Source of the DNA: Chitinophaga filiformis
GTDB taxonomy: Bacteria; Bacteroidota; Bacteroidia; Chitinophagales; Chitinophagaceae
Length of the DNA: 64,000 nt
Assembly: GCF_021646545.1 (NCBI RefSeq)
Contig: NZ_JAKIRP010000016.1
Location: forward strand, 143,763-207,762
Direction: 5' to 3'
Position 1 is the first letter of the stretch, and every line of letters begins with the position of its first letter. A program made the translations under genes and the position numbers. Positions 26,501-33,348 of the stretch are shown in pieces. The notes beneath the pieces are model-generated. The model searched no databases, was not told where the DNA came from, and worked only from the letters and a program-made list of their open reading frames with translations.

Positions 26501-28250
26501 GCCAAATGTAACGGCTGTAGTCGTACCTGTAAGTGCTTACTATAAAGCAGGTGATGTACTGAACTTCACTTTATCCTTCAGTGAAAACATCAGCCTCAAC
26601 ACCGCAGGCGGTGCTCCTTATCTTAATGTTGTCCTTGGCTCAGGTACTGTGAGAGCTGATTACACTGTCGCTACCGCGAACAGCCTGTCATTCAGCTACA
26701 CAGTACAACCAGGGGATATGGATCTGGACGGCATCGCACTCGGTACGCTCAACTTAAATGGCAGCACCATTAAAGATGACGCAACGAATGACGCGATCCT
26801 TACCCTGAATAATGTGGGTAGCACTACCAACGTATTTGTTCACACAGGATCTCCATCAGTACAATTGTCTACTACTGCTGCAGCCCGCGTGAACGCTCCG
26901 TTTACAGTAACTGCTGTCTTCAATGAAGCAGTAACTGGTCTGGCAGCAGGCGACTTCACCGTGACCAACGGTACCGCCAGCGCTCTGCAAACAACAGACA
27001 ATATCACTTACACATTAACGGTAACACCAGCTGCAGAAGGTGCTGTTACCATCCAGCTGCCAGCCGCTCAGGCACAGAACGTTGTGTCTAACGGCAACAC
27101 AGCATCCAACACACTGACGCTTACTTACGACGCAACTGCACCAGCTATTGATGGCGGTCTGTCATTCAACATCCTGGAAAGAAGCGCAGTAGGTACACAG
27201 GTTGGTCAGGTAACCGCCACCGATGCATCAGGCATATTCCAGAACTGGACCATCGCATCTGATGATTCCAACGGCGCCTTCTCAATAGATGCCAATGGTA
27301 ACATCCAGGTGGCCGATCAGGCTAAACTGAACAGCAAGGTGAACACCACCGTTACCCTGACTGTCACTGTCAGCGACGGATTGAACACCAGCGTTGCCGC
27401 ACCGGTAACTATACAGGTGCTAATGGTGAACCAGTCTCCAACCCTCGACGCGATAGACAACGTAACGATCTGTCCCGATGGTCAGGAACACACCATCCAG
27501 CTGTCAGGCGCTTCTGCGGTTGAGCCAGGTCAGACTTATGGCTTCACCATCATCACCGACAAAGCGGCCAACTTCGACAAGCTGAGCGTAAGCGCAGCAG
27601 GTCTCATCACTTACCAGCTGAAGAGCAGCGCAACCGGTACATCGGCAGTAACAGTTACCATCAGGGATAATGGTGGTATTGCAAACGGTGGTACTGATAC
27701 ATTACGCCGTTCCTTCAGTATTGAAGTGGCTACCCTGGGAGCAATCACTATCAGCAGCGATAAGGGCAACACCATCTCCAAAGGAGATATTGTACACCTC
27801 ACCGCAACAGGTGGTACTACCTACCAGTGGGATAATGCCGATGGCATCATCAGTGGTCAGCAGAGCGCCGTACTGGAAGTAAGGCCAATGCAGAACACTA
27901 CTTACCATGTTACCGCAAGCAACGACGCAGGCTGTACCAATACTGCTGACTTCACAGTTACAGTAGTGGCAGACTTCAAAGTAGATGCGGTAAATCTCCT
28001 GACGCCAAATGGCGATGGTAAGAATGATAAATGGGTGATCCGTAACCTGGATAGCTATCCTAATAATGAAGTGAAGATCTTCGACCGCGCAGGCCGTCTT
28101 GTATATACCCGCAGGAATTACAGCAATGACTGGGATGGTACTATGAATGGCAGCCCGCTGGCTGAAGGCACTTACTACTATATCTTAACGATCGAAGGTG
28201 GTGCGAAAACAGCGAAAGGTTATATCACAATTGTTAGAGACAGAAATTAA
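20502..28250 (+). CDS. Giant T9SS type B repeat protein, probable adhesin
   Basis: 2582 residues. A Sec signal peptide (1-28, ending GFEGFAQ) is followed by a beta-propeller-like region (about 30-325, repeats such as ALAVDNSNNLLAMEYN). Then come Ig-like domains (about 325-595), an A/B array (about 597-2213), a cadherin-like domain (about 2215-2310), one more beta domain, and an Ig-like domain. The end is the gliding-motility-associated type B T9SS C-terminal domain (about 2491-2582, starting VNLLTPNGDGKNDKW). Such proteins are exported through the outer membrane by the type IX system and stay surface-attached. The next gene, a PorP/SprF protein, is the expected partner. Ligand unknown. Confidence 0.92.
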   Translation: MNDTFTRGISRILLILFFMVAGFEGFAQYTKSSLETGGYYSAMAKDNSGNLYVVRYNSSTTNYEVAKYTNGTGTPQVIYSNLIDASANEIYSWGLAVNDLGDVFVTNPDQGTAWSIIKLAAPTYTASVIHTGNYYSALAVDNSNNLLAMEYNAGSQTYQLMRYPFGAEQLAGSPVWDGFTYPNDGAGNLITPATYPTNIVVDSHDNIYLTDFHENSGGRIVKLTAPGFGASQLASGRGFSSLAIDATDNFYTSEANPGDANKYEIVKYTDLTQTGQVLYSDLHQTTGTFFPWGLAIMPNGNIFANDGENGGEVVKLSPPNINVSGVVRASANPTNATSVTYTVTFSGSAAGVTTNAFTLVPTGVSGASITGVTGSGTTYTVTVNTGTGSGTIGLNVNGTGISPTVANAPYTGQVYIIDRVAPTGSILINGGASVTNNPNVTLTLTGSDANPPLQMAFSIDGGAYTTYEAFATTKALTLPSTEGTRTVDVRLRDAAGNIAGYSDDITLDLTAPNTTLTGTPPSSTNSTTATFTFTSNDASATFEASLDGGAYTAVVSPRTFTGLAEGAHTFSVRAVDPAGNVDATPAIYNWTIDATGPQITSVGVPANGYYRAGQNLDFKVRYNEPAIVDQTAGTPYINLIIGLDAVQVPYIGGTGTSELTFRYTVQQGEMDMDGISVQPLVQNNSGSIKDALGNDASTSLQNVANTTLVRVNTSIPSVTLSTVTPMPTNGAFTVTATFSEAVSGLTVSDFNVLNTTVSNLQTSDNITYTVLMTPSSDGTRNISLPSGAAVNIGGNPNTPSNTLTYTYDATAPTVTSVAVPANKYYRAGETLNFTVNFSENIILNTAGGTPSLRLTIGAIPVEATYTGTSGSNALTFSYTVVNGDMDMDGITVNALTLNGATLRDAATNNANLTLNNVAPTTGVFVNTAHPSVTISSAAPAIVNAPYTATITFSEAAFNFVASDITTSNASLSNLSTSDNITYTVLVTPTTDGTVTLNIAADVAENIAANGNSASNTLSRIYDVAPPSVTAVDVPVNGYYKAATIMDFTVHFSENITLNTSGGTPTLSLIIGSSTVNATYNGTSGTDGLNFSYTVVNGDMDMNGIQVSALLLNGSTIRDVANNNAILTLNNVANTAGVFVNTQHPSVTLSTTAPALVNVPYTVTVTFSEEVTGLTAGDFNVTNATVGTPATTNDITYTVLVTPTADGPVSISLPAGAAVNIGDNDNTASNTINNTYDGTVPTVTAVAVPANGYYKAGTTLDFIVRFSENITLNTSGGNPGLALTIGTATVNAAYTGLNGTDGLNFSYTVQSGDMDMDGIVINNLVLNGATIKDDATNNANLTLNNVGNTTLVRVNTSIPTVTLSTTAADPTNAPFTVTVTFSEAVTGLDLADFNVSNATLSSLNTADNITYTLLFFPASNGLTSISLPADATLNIGDNGNTASNTLTRVYDATAPTVTSVAVPANRYYVSGETLSFTVNFSEDIILNTTGGTPTLGLTIGTTAVQAAYAGTAGTDALVFTYTVANGDLDTDGITVNTLTLNGATIRDAATNNANLTLNNIAPTSGVLVDGTTPVVTAVTVPVNDYYNAGAPLNFTVRFNEPVIINTTGGTPTLALNIGGTVVNAAYTGTNGTDGLNFSYVVLDGQMDMDGIQVVSLNAAGSTIRDAATNDADLTLNNVGNTSGVFVNTAHPSVTISTTATASVNTPFTVDIAFSENVTGFTSADVAVTNGNASPVTVIDNAHYSIIVVPTTEGVVTVNIPANVAENIGHNGNIASNTLSITYDITKPTVTSVTVPADKYYNAGQVLNFTVNFDEDVNLNMPPAADPYLTLTIGAATVNATYAGASSARELNFSYTVVNGDQDMDGITVGTLVLNGSSIQDAADNDADLTLNNIGNTTQVRVNTTNPSVTLSSTANALVNAPFTVTATFSEAVTVLTASDFLVTNGALSGLSSPDNITYTITVTPTADGPVTIQVPANAVVNIGGNANTPSNTLNFTYDGTKPNVTAVVVPVSAYYKAGDVLNFTLSFSENISLNTAGGAPYLNVVLGSGTVRADYTVATANSLSFSYTVQPGDMDLDGIALGTLNLNGSTIKDDATNDAILTLNNVGSTTNVFVHTGSPSVQLSTTAAARVNAPFTVTAVFNEAVTGLAAGDFTVTNGTASALQTTDNITYTLTVTPAAEGAVTIQLPAAQAQNVVSNGNTASNTLTLTYDATAPAIDGGLSFNILERSAVGTQVGQVTATDASGIFQNWTIASDDSNGAFSIDANGNIQVADQAKLNSKVNTTVTLTVTVSDGLNTSVAAPVTIQVLMVNQSPTLDAIDNVTICPDGQEHTIQLSGASAVEPGQTYGFTIITDKAANFDKLSVSAAGLITYQLKSSATGTSAVTVTIRDNGGIANGGTDTLRRSFSIEVATLGAITISSDKGNTISKGDIVHLTATGGTTYQWDNADGIISGQQSAVLEVRPMQNTTYHVTASNDAGCTNTADFTVTVVADFKVDAVNLLTPNGDGKNDKWVIRNLDSYPNNEVKIFDRAGRLVYTRRNYSNDWDGTMNGSPLAEGTYYYILTIEGGAKTAKGYITIVRDRN
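22294..27140 (+). repeat. In-gene tandem array of 8 A and 7 B modules, period about 642 bp
   Basis: A modules (about 118 aa, hallmark YYxAGxxLxFxVxFSEN ... GDMDMDGI) begin near 22294, 22935, 23574, 24217, 24859, 25216, 25857 and 26502. B modules (about 95 aa, hallmark NAPFTVTVTFSEAVTGL ... DNITYT) follow every A except the fifth. Unit spacing is therefore about 640-645 bp except for one of about 357 bp between A5 and A6. The sixth A module thus starts directly after the fifth. Confidence 0.9.
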
Positions 28251-28270
28251 TCCGGTAACAACTATTTATT

Positions 28271-29194
28271 ATGAGCAAAAAACTAAATATACGTTCGTTC
28301 ATTGTCAGCAGCCTTTTATTGGCTGCTGGCATTAACAACCAGGTCGTTGGCCAGTCGCTCAGTAATGCAAAGGCTTTACTGGAGCCATCTGCTACCCAGT
28401 ACTTCCAGAACCAGTACCTGGCTAACCCTGCTATGGCAGGGATCGAGAAAGGGCTACACCTGAATGCAGCATACCGCAATCAGTGGAATGGCATCGAAGG
28501 AGCTCCGGTCACCAAGTTCTTCTCTGCCGACTATGCCGTAGGTAACAGGGTGGGCGCAGGCTTACACGTCTTTAACGACGTGGCAGGCCTCATCAACAGA
28601 ACACGTGTTGGCCTCACCTATGCTTATCACCTGCCGCTGACCAATCCTGACCAGCAACTGCACTTCGGTCTGTCGCTGGCATGGAACGTACAACGCATTG
28701 ATTATAAGAACCTGAATGGCGACCCGAACGATCCTTCCGTAAGTGGATTCAACCGCCGCGACAATTACTTCGAAGCAGAGTACGGTATGGCCTACACAGA
28801 TACAAAGCTGACCATCCAGGCATCCCTGCCCAACGTAAGAAGTCTCTTTACCGGCGACGATAAGGAAGTAGACGGCGGTGGTATCTTCTTTACAGCAGCC
28901 TCCTACAGGTTTGCGGTGAATGAAGCGATCACTTCTATAGAGCCGAAGGTCTGCTACCGTGGCGTACGTGGTTTTGACAATATTCTCGATGCAGGCGTTA
29001 ACGTCTCCTTCCTGAATGATGTGGCCAACGTCATGGCGATGTATCACACCACAAAGAGCGTAACAGCGGGTGTTGGCGTGAATATCCTGAAAACGGTAGG
29101 CATACAGGCGATGTATACCACCCAGACAGGAGGCATCAAGACCTACGTTGACGGTACCTTTGAAATAGGCGCTACCGTCCACCTGTTCAGATAG
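28271..29194 (+). CDS. PorP/SprF family type IX secretion outer-membrane protein
   Basis: 307 residues with a signal peptide (MSKKLNIRSFIVSSLLLAAGINNQVVGQ). The hallmark TQYFQNQYLANPAMAGIEKGLHLNAAYRNQW (about 38-68) is the PorP/SprF N-terminal motif, and the rest alternates as a beta-barrel ending EIGATVHLFR. Family members sit in the outer membrane with type IX machinery. SprF of Flavobacterium is needed for secretion of the type B protein SprB, so this gene is probably dedicated to the giant protein encoded 20 nt upstream. Last gene of the operon, followed by a terminator. Confidence 0.92.
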   Translation: MSKKLNIRSFIVSSLLLAAGINNQVVGQSLSNAKALLEPSATQYFQNQYLANPAMAGIEKGLHLNAAYRNQWNGIEGAPVTKFFSADYAVGNRVGAGLHVFNDVAGLINRTRVGLTYAYHLPLTNPDQQLHFGLSLAWNVQRIDYKNLNGDPNDPSVSGFNRRDNYFEAEYGMAYTDTKLTIQASLPNVRSLFTGDDKEVDGGGIFFTAASYRFAVNEAITSIEPKVCYRGVRGFDNILDAGVNVSFLNDVANVMAMYHTTKSVTAGVGVNILKTVGIQAMYTTQTGGIKTYVDGTFEIGATVHLFR

Positions 29195-29214
29195 TAAGAT
29201 TGAATAAAAAGTGA

Positions 29215-29253
29215 GAGCCTGTCCCGGTCATACCAGGGCAGGCTCTTTTTTTA
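29215..29253 (+). terminator. Intrinsic terminator of the five-gene operon
   Basis: Stem GAGCCTGTCC / GGGCAGGCTC (29215-29224 with 29236-29245, one G-U pair) followed by eight T. Confidence 0.88.
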
Positions 29254-29447
29254 TGATCATTATCAGCCAGCCAGATTTATAAAAAAATCTTAATTTTAAC
29301 CGGTGAATTTGAAAATCTATACCTTTTCTGAAATAATTTCGCCAATTTGTACAGATTATCAGGTAATTAGTATGCGAACACTGTAAGGGGGAAACCTCCG
29401 GGGATTGTGCTATGATACCTTCAAACAAAAGATTTACACTGTAGAAT

Positions 29448-30431
29448 ATGAGTAACAAACCGACTGACTTCACGTGGAGTAATGAGCCGAACCCACATCA
29501 TGTTAGAGTAAGGCAGATCCTGAAACAACATCCTGATGTAAAGGAACTTATAGGGAAAAACCCCTATACGATTTATATGATCATCGGCCTGGTAGCAGCA
29601 CAGGTTGGGCTTTCTTATTGGCTACGTGACGCCTCCTGGTGGTTGATCTTCCTGGTAGCCTATGCCGTAGGCGCCTTTATCAGCCATGCATTGTGGGTGA
29701 TGATCCACGAGACCGCCCATGGACTCATATTTAAAGGAAAAGCACCGAACCTGTTTGCCGGCATGATCGCAAACTGGCCGCATATATTTCCCAGCTCCGT
29801 TTCTTTTCAGCGCTATCACCTGAAGCACCATGCCCATCAGGGAGAGCATGACCTGGATGCTGACCTGCCTGATTTCTGGGAGGCAGCCCTGGTGAGCAAC
29901 AATCCGATCAAAAAGATGTTGTGGTTCCTTTTCTTCCCCGTATTCCAGATCTGTCGTACCGCCAGGTTAAACATTTCCCTGCTGGACCGCTGGATCGTGG
30001 TGAACTGGATCGTACAGATCGCTTTCGACGTGGCAATTGTGGTCTTCCTCGGACCTAAAGCCCTGCTTTACATGCTGATCAGTTTCTTCTTTTCCGTAGG
30101 CCTCCACCCGTTGGGCGCCCGCTGGATACAGGAACACTACCTGACGCTGGACCCAATCCAGGAAACGTACAGTTATTATGGCCCGCTGAACACCGTAGCC
30201 TTTAACGTAGGGTACCATAACGAACACCACGACTTTCCATCCATTCCATGGAATAAATTACCACAGATCAAAAGTAAAGCGCCTGCCTTCTACGACACAT
30301 TGCTGTCGCACGCATCATGGACCAAGCTATTCTTTACCTTCATTTTTGATCCGAAATTGTCGCTTTACTCCCGTGTATTAAGAAAGGAAAAAGTGAAAAT
30401 CAACAAGGAAACAGAAACCGCAGCGGCCTAA
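29448..30431 (+). CDS. Sphingolipid delta-4 desaturase (DES1)-like membrane desaturase
   Basis: 327 residues. An N-terminal DES-type segment (DFTWSNEPNPHHVRVRQIL, residues 7-25) precedes membrane helices at about 39-57, 63-85 and 175-220. Three histidine boxes that bind the di-iron centre are intact: HETAH (87-91), HLKHH (124-128) and HNEHH (257-261). The stretch ETYSYYGPLN, followed by NVGYHNEHHDFPSIP, is nearly the same as I recall for human DEGS1, much closer than to ordinary fatty-acid desaturases. DES1 converts dihydroceramide to ceramide with O2 and cytochrome b5. Many Bacteroidota make dihydroceramides, so the substrate is plausible. Single gene with its own terminator. Confidence 0.88.
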   Translation: MSNKPTDFTWSNEPNPHHVRVRQILKQHPDVKELIGKNPYTIYMIIGLVAAQVGLSYWLRDASWWLIFLVAYAVGAFISHALWVMIHETAHGLIFKGKAPNLFAGMIANWPHIFPSSVSFQRYHLKHHAHQGEHDLDADLPDFWEAALVSNNPIKKMLWFLFFPVFQICRTARLNISLLDRWIVVNWIVQIAFDVAIVVFLGPKALLYMLISFFFSVGLHPLGARWIQEHYLTLDPIQETYSYYGPLNTVAFNVGYHNEHHDFPSIPWNKLPQIKSKAPAFYDTLLSHASWTKLFFTFIFDPKLSLYSRVLRKEKVKINKETETAAA

Positions 30432-30450
30432 AAATCATTGCTTTATATAG

Positions 30451-30483
30451 AAAAGGACGGTCTTAATGGGCCGTCCTTTTTTT
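30451..30483 (+). terminator. Intrinsic terminator of the desaturase gene
   Basis: Stem AAAAGGACGG / CCGTCCTTTT (30451-30460 with 30471-30480) ending in seven T. Confidence 0.88.
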
Positions 30484-30495
30484 ATGGGATATTAT

Positions 30496-30671
30496 CCAGT
30501 AACCAAACAACATTGAATCAACCCGGGAAGGGTTGTGTGTTTGTAGCCCGGGGTTTTACCCCGGGAATCCGGTAACCACAACAAAACATCGATCAACCCC
30601 GCTAGGGGTTGTGTGTTTGTAGCCCGGGGTTTTAACCCCGGGAATCCGGTAACCACAACAAAACGTCGATC
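30496..30671. repeat. Tandem REP-like palindromic repeat, two full and one partial copy
   Basis: Units at 30496-30568 (73 bp), 30569-30645 (77 bp) and a truncated third at 30646-30671. Each full unit has two hairpins: CAACCC/GGGTTG (30519-30535; CAACCCC/GGGGTTG in unit 2) and CCCGGGG/CCCCGGG (30547-30565; extended to CCCGGGGTT/AACCCCGGG at 30623-30642). No transposase is nearby. Such GC-rich palindromes resemble REP elements spread by RAYT transposases. Confidence 0.75.
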
Positions 30672-30683
30672 CGGAATAATCCC

Positions 30684-32633
30684 CTACAACTGCTGTATTA
30701 TAAATTCATGCCTTCCGCTGCTAACCCCCTCTTTCCGTTGCAACAGCAGGCGGGTTATCTGCCGGTGGGACCAGTTATCTGCCAACCGCTTTTCATCCGG
30801 GGCACTACAATCTATCTGCTCCTTTTTAACATTCCAGATGTCCGCATCATATTCCAGTATCACCGGCCTTTCTCCGGGTATATTAAACCGGATAGTACCT
30901 CGCTGTATATCTACCGGGCAAACCGTCATAAACGTTTGTGTCAGCGTTGCAGCTGCATTCAGCACAAAATCGTCCGTAACCCTTACCCTGTTCTGCTGCC
31001 GGTCCATGGTCACATCCCGCTTCCATTGGTTTACGCCAGCCCCCGGCCCATAAGCTCCGGCAATATCCATATGCAGGGTAACATTATTGCCGTCTTTCAC
31101 GTATTGCACCTCCCTGGCGCCGAATTTCCTGCCAGCACTTTGCTGCACCCCATTTATAGTGGGCAGATTATGATAAGCTGAACTGTTATACCAGAGCTGG
31201 TAACGTTCTTTTGAGAAGGTCTTAGCGGTATAGGTGCCCAGCCCTGCATCTATAATAACGGGTTGCCCGGAGGCAAATACAATGAAATCGCCCACATCAT
31301 TGTGATTATGACTTTCGCCATTATGCCCGGCGTGGGAGGCAACGAACAATCCTTTATCCGTCCTTGCCGCCATCAGTTGAATACTTTCCAGCCAGACATC
31401 CGGGATAGCCGGCGCCTGGCCCTTGCTATTGCTGCAGTCAGTCCAGGCCTGCATATTGAACAACATCCTGGGTTTGGCAAAATCTCCGGAAATGGGTGTT
31501 CTTACCGGATATTGATGAAAAGCCCAGGCGCCAAAGCTGGTCAGCGTAGTATCCCGCAGGGCTCGTCCCATACGGTACAACAGTAAACCATCTGTACTGA
31601 TCACGGGCGAAGCGTCAGCAACGTTGATATAATAACTGCCGGCGATATACATTTTATAGATATAAGCGGCCATGTTCGCTATGATAGGCGCATTATAGAT
31701 CGTCAGTTTACCGCCGGTAGCGCTTTCCAGGATCGTCAGGCCATCAAACAGTCTGCCTGTTGCGCCCGACCAGTAAACAGGTCCTTCATCTATCGCACCA
31801 TCATCTCCGATAAAATTGACGTAATGATCGAGCAGATGCAGTGCATGCTCCAGCTCACTGATCCGCCGTTCAGGATCTTTTTCCAGTAACAGCAGGCTGG
31901 TCATCCAGTTGCTGATCACCCACGGATTCCAGTTATTAATGGGATATTCTTTTGTGCCTTTCTTCAGGTAAAAATATCTATCGCTGTCTTTCTCCAGTGG
32001 CGCCAGCATTCTTCTGTTTACCTCGTAGTAGATGCGCTTACGCAACAATATCGAGTAAGCATCCAGTTGCTTACCCAGCAGATAATCGGTAAGGGCAAGC
32101 ACAGTGGCAGTTTCACTCACAAACAGGTCCACCGAAGGATCTTCGACATCTGCCAGGTTGATGCCTGCTTTCTGCAGATAGAGGTGCCCTGGCGTTCCCC
32201 AGTAACTCTCTTCACATAAAGACCAGATGCCGTTTATGATAGCATTCATAAAGCGGCCTTTCTGTTCTATAGACTCAGCCACCGCCATTGTAAACAGCTG
32301 GTCCCTTTTTCTGAAAGAAACTTCTTCATAGTGTGAGCGGTCGCCACTTTGCTGATATTCCATCATCATGGTGGCGGGAATAGCCACAAAAGGGATCTTC
32401 TGGTATACTTCCGCCTGCCTCATAATGCTCTGACGGACGGAGTCGGGCAACACTTTCTGCCATTCCGCAATACTTACAGGAAAAGGATGCCATAGAGCTT
32501 TAGGTAGCAAGGCATCGGCGATCTCCTGCCGGGAAAATCTGCTTAACAGGTTACGGGGTGTCTGGGCTGCTGTTTGAACAGACATCATATTGAATGATAT
32601 CAGCAGTAACAGGGATGAAATAATATTTGTCAT
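30684..32633 (-). CDS. Heparinase II/III-like polysaccharide lyase
   Basis: 649 residues from ATG 32633, which puts a signal peptide (MTNIISSLLLLISFNMMSVQTAAQ) at the N-terminus; the frame reaches 32720 but the extension is unlike an export signal. The first half is an alpha/alpha toroid. The second half begins with the heparinase II/III beta-sandwich motif SHAGHNGESHNHNDVGDFIV followed by IDAGLGTY. Family members cleave uronate-containing polysaccharides by beta-elimination in the periplasm or outside the cell. No sulfatase or SusCD pair is adjacent, so this is not a typical polysaccharide utilisation locus. Its 3' end abuts the REP-like array. Confidence 0.85.
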   Translation of the reverse strand: MTNIISSLLLLISFNMMSVQTAAQTPRNLLSRFSRQEIADALLPKALWHPFPVSIAEWQKVLPDSVRQSIMRQAEVYQKIPFVAIPATMMMEYQQSGDRSHYEEVSFRKRDQLFTMAVAESIEQKGRFMNAIINGIWSLCEESYWGTPGHLYLQKAGINLADVEDPSVDLFVSETATVLALTDYLLGKQLDAYSILLRKRIYYEVNRRMLAPLEKDSDRYFYLKKGTKEYPINNWNPWVISNWMTSLLLLEKDPERRISELEHALHLLDHYVNFIGDDGAIDEGPVYWSGATGRLFDGLTILESATGGKLTIYNAPIIANMAAYIYKMYIAGSYYINVADASPVISTDGLLLYRMGRALRDTTLTSFGAWAFHQYPVRTPISGDFAKPRMLFNMQAWTDCSNSKGQAPAIPDVWLESIQLMAARTDKGLFVASHAGHNGESHNHNDVGDFIVFASGQPVIIDAGLGTYTAKTFSKERYQLWYNSSAYHNLPTINGVQQSAGRKFGAREVQYVKDGNNVTLHMDIAGAYGPGAGVNQWKRDVTMDRQQNRVRVTDDFVLNAAATLTQTFMTVCPVDIQRGTIRFNIPGERPVILEYDADIWNVKKEQIDCSAPDEKRLADNWSHRQITRLLLQRKEGVSSGRHEFIIQQL

Positions 32634-32769
32634 TACTTGTGATTCTCTTACCAACAGGTCGTCCTTCCCTACCGACAGGAAACGCCTGTTGACCGATTCC
32701 GAAAAAAGTAGTGCCTTCAACGCTGGTAACTTCGTACCACATTCTCAAAAAACACTAAACCAATGAGTC

Positions 32770-33306
32770 ATGAAAAAGATTTTTTTTGCAGCAGGCGTAT
32801 TGCTCATGTCAGTTAACATAACATTTGCACATACTCAGGGCGAAGGTAAAAAAACTAAAGCGGAGAGAAAGGAAATACGCAGGGAAAACAATGCGGACGT
32901 GAGTATTTTTACAAAGAACCAGTTCTATCAGGATTTCCCAACAGCGACTAATATACGCTACGAGAAAACAAACTATTTCGAGGAAGTATCCTTTACGATG
33001 GATCAAAAAGATATGAGAGCTTACTATGATATCCATAGTAACCTCGTCGGCACAACGGAAACCAAGACATTGGCTGACCTGCCTGAAAATGCTCAACGTA
33101 CCCTTCAGAAAAAATACGGCGACTACAAGGTAGAAAGGGCGTTCCTGTACGATGACAATGAAGCCAACGAAACGGATATGACTTTATTTGATATGGCATT
33201 TGACGATGCCGATAACTATTTCGTAGAATTAAGAAAGAACAGTGAAGTACTAATTGTTAAGGTTGACATGGCAGGGAATGTTTCATTCTTCAAGTCCATT
33301 AAGTGA
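32770..33306 (+). CDS. Exported PepSY-like small protein
   Basis: 178 residues with a signal peptide (MKKIFFAAGVLLMSVNITFAH). The mature part alternates strands and a helix: FTKNQFYQDFPTATNIRYEKTNYFEEVSFTMDQKDMRAYYD, later LPENAQRTLQKKYGDYKVERAFLYDDN. This recalls the PepSY-like / DUF2874 periplasmic proteins of Bacteroidota, though the match is by memory. Those are thought to bind or inhibit envelope proteases; here the role is unknown. Single gene. Confidence 0.65.
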   Translation: MKKIFFAAGVLLMSVNITFAHTQGEGKKTKAERKEIRRENNADVSIFTKNQFYQDFPTATNIRYEKTNYFEEVSFTMDQKDMRAYYDIHSNLVGTTETKTLADLPENAQRTLQKKYGDYKVERAFLYDDNEANETDMTLFDMAFDDADNYFVELRKNSEVLIVKVDMAGNVSFFKSIK

Positions 33307-33312
33307 TGAATG

Positions 33313-33344
33313 AAAAAGGCGTCCGGTTTAGTGGACGCCTTTTT
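33313..33344. terminator. Bidirectional intrinsic terminator
   Basis: Perfect 12-bp stem AAAAAGGCGTCC / GGACGCCTTTTT with A and T tracts on both sides. It lies between two convergent genes and can serve both. Confidence 0.88.
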
Positions 33345-33348
33345 GTAT

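Noticed and set aside
22294..27140. CRISPR array or satellite repeat
   Set aside because: The repeats keep one open frame, have a 642-bp period and encode Ig-like modules; they are protein repeats.
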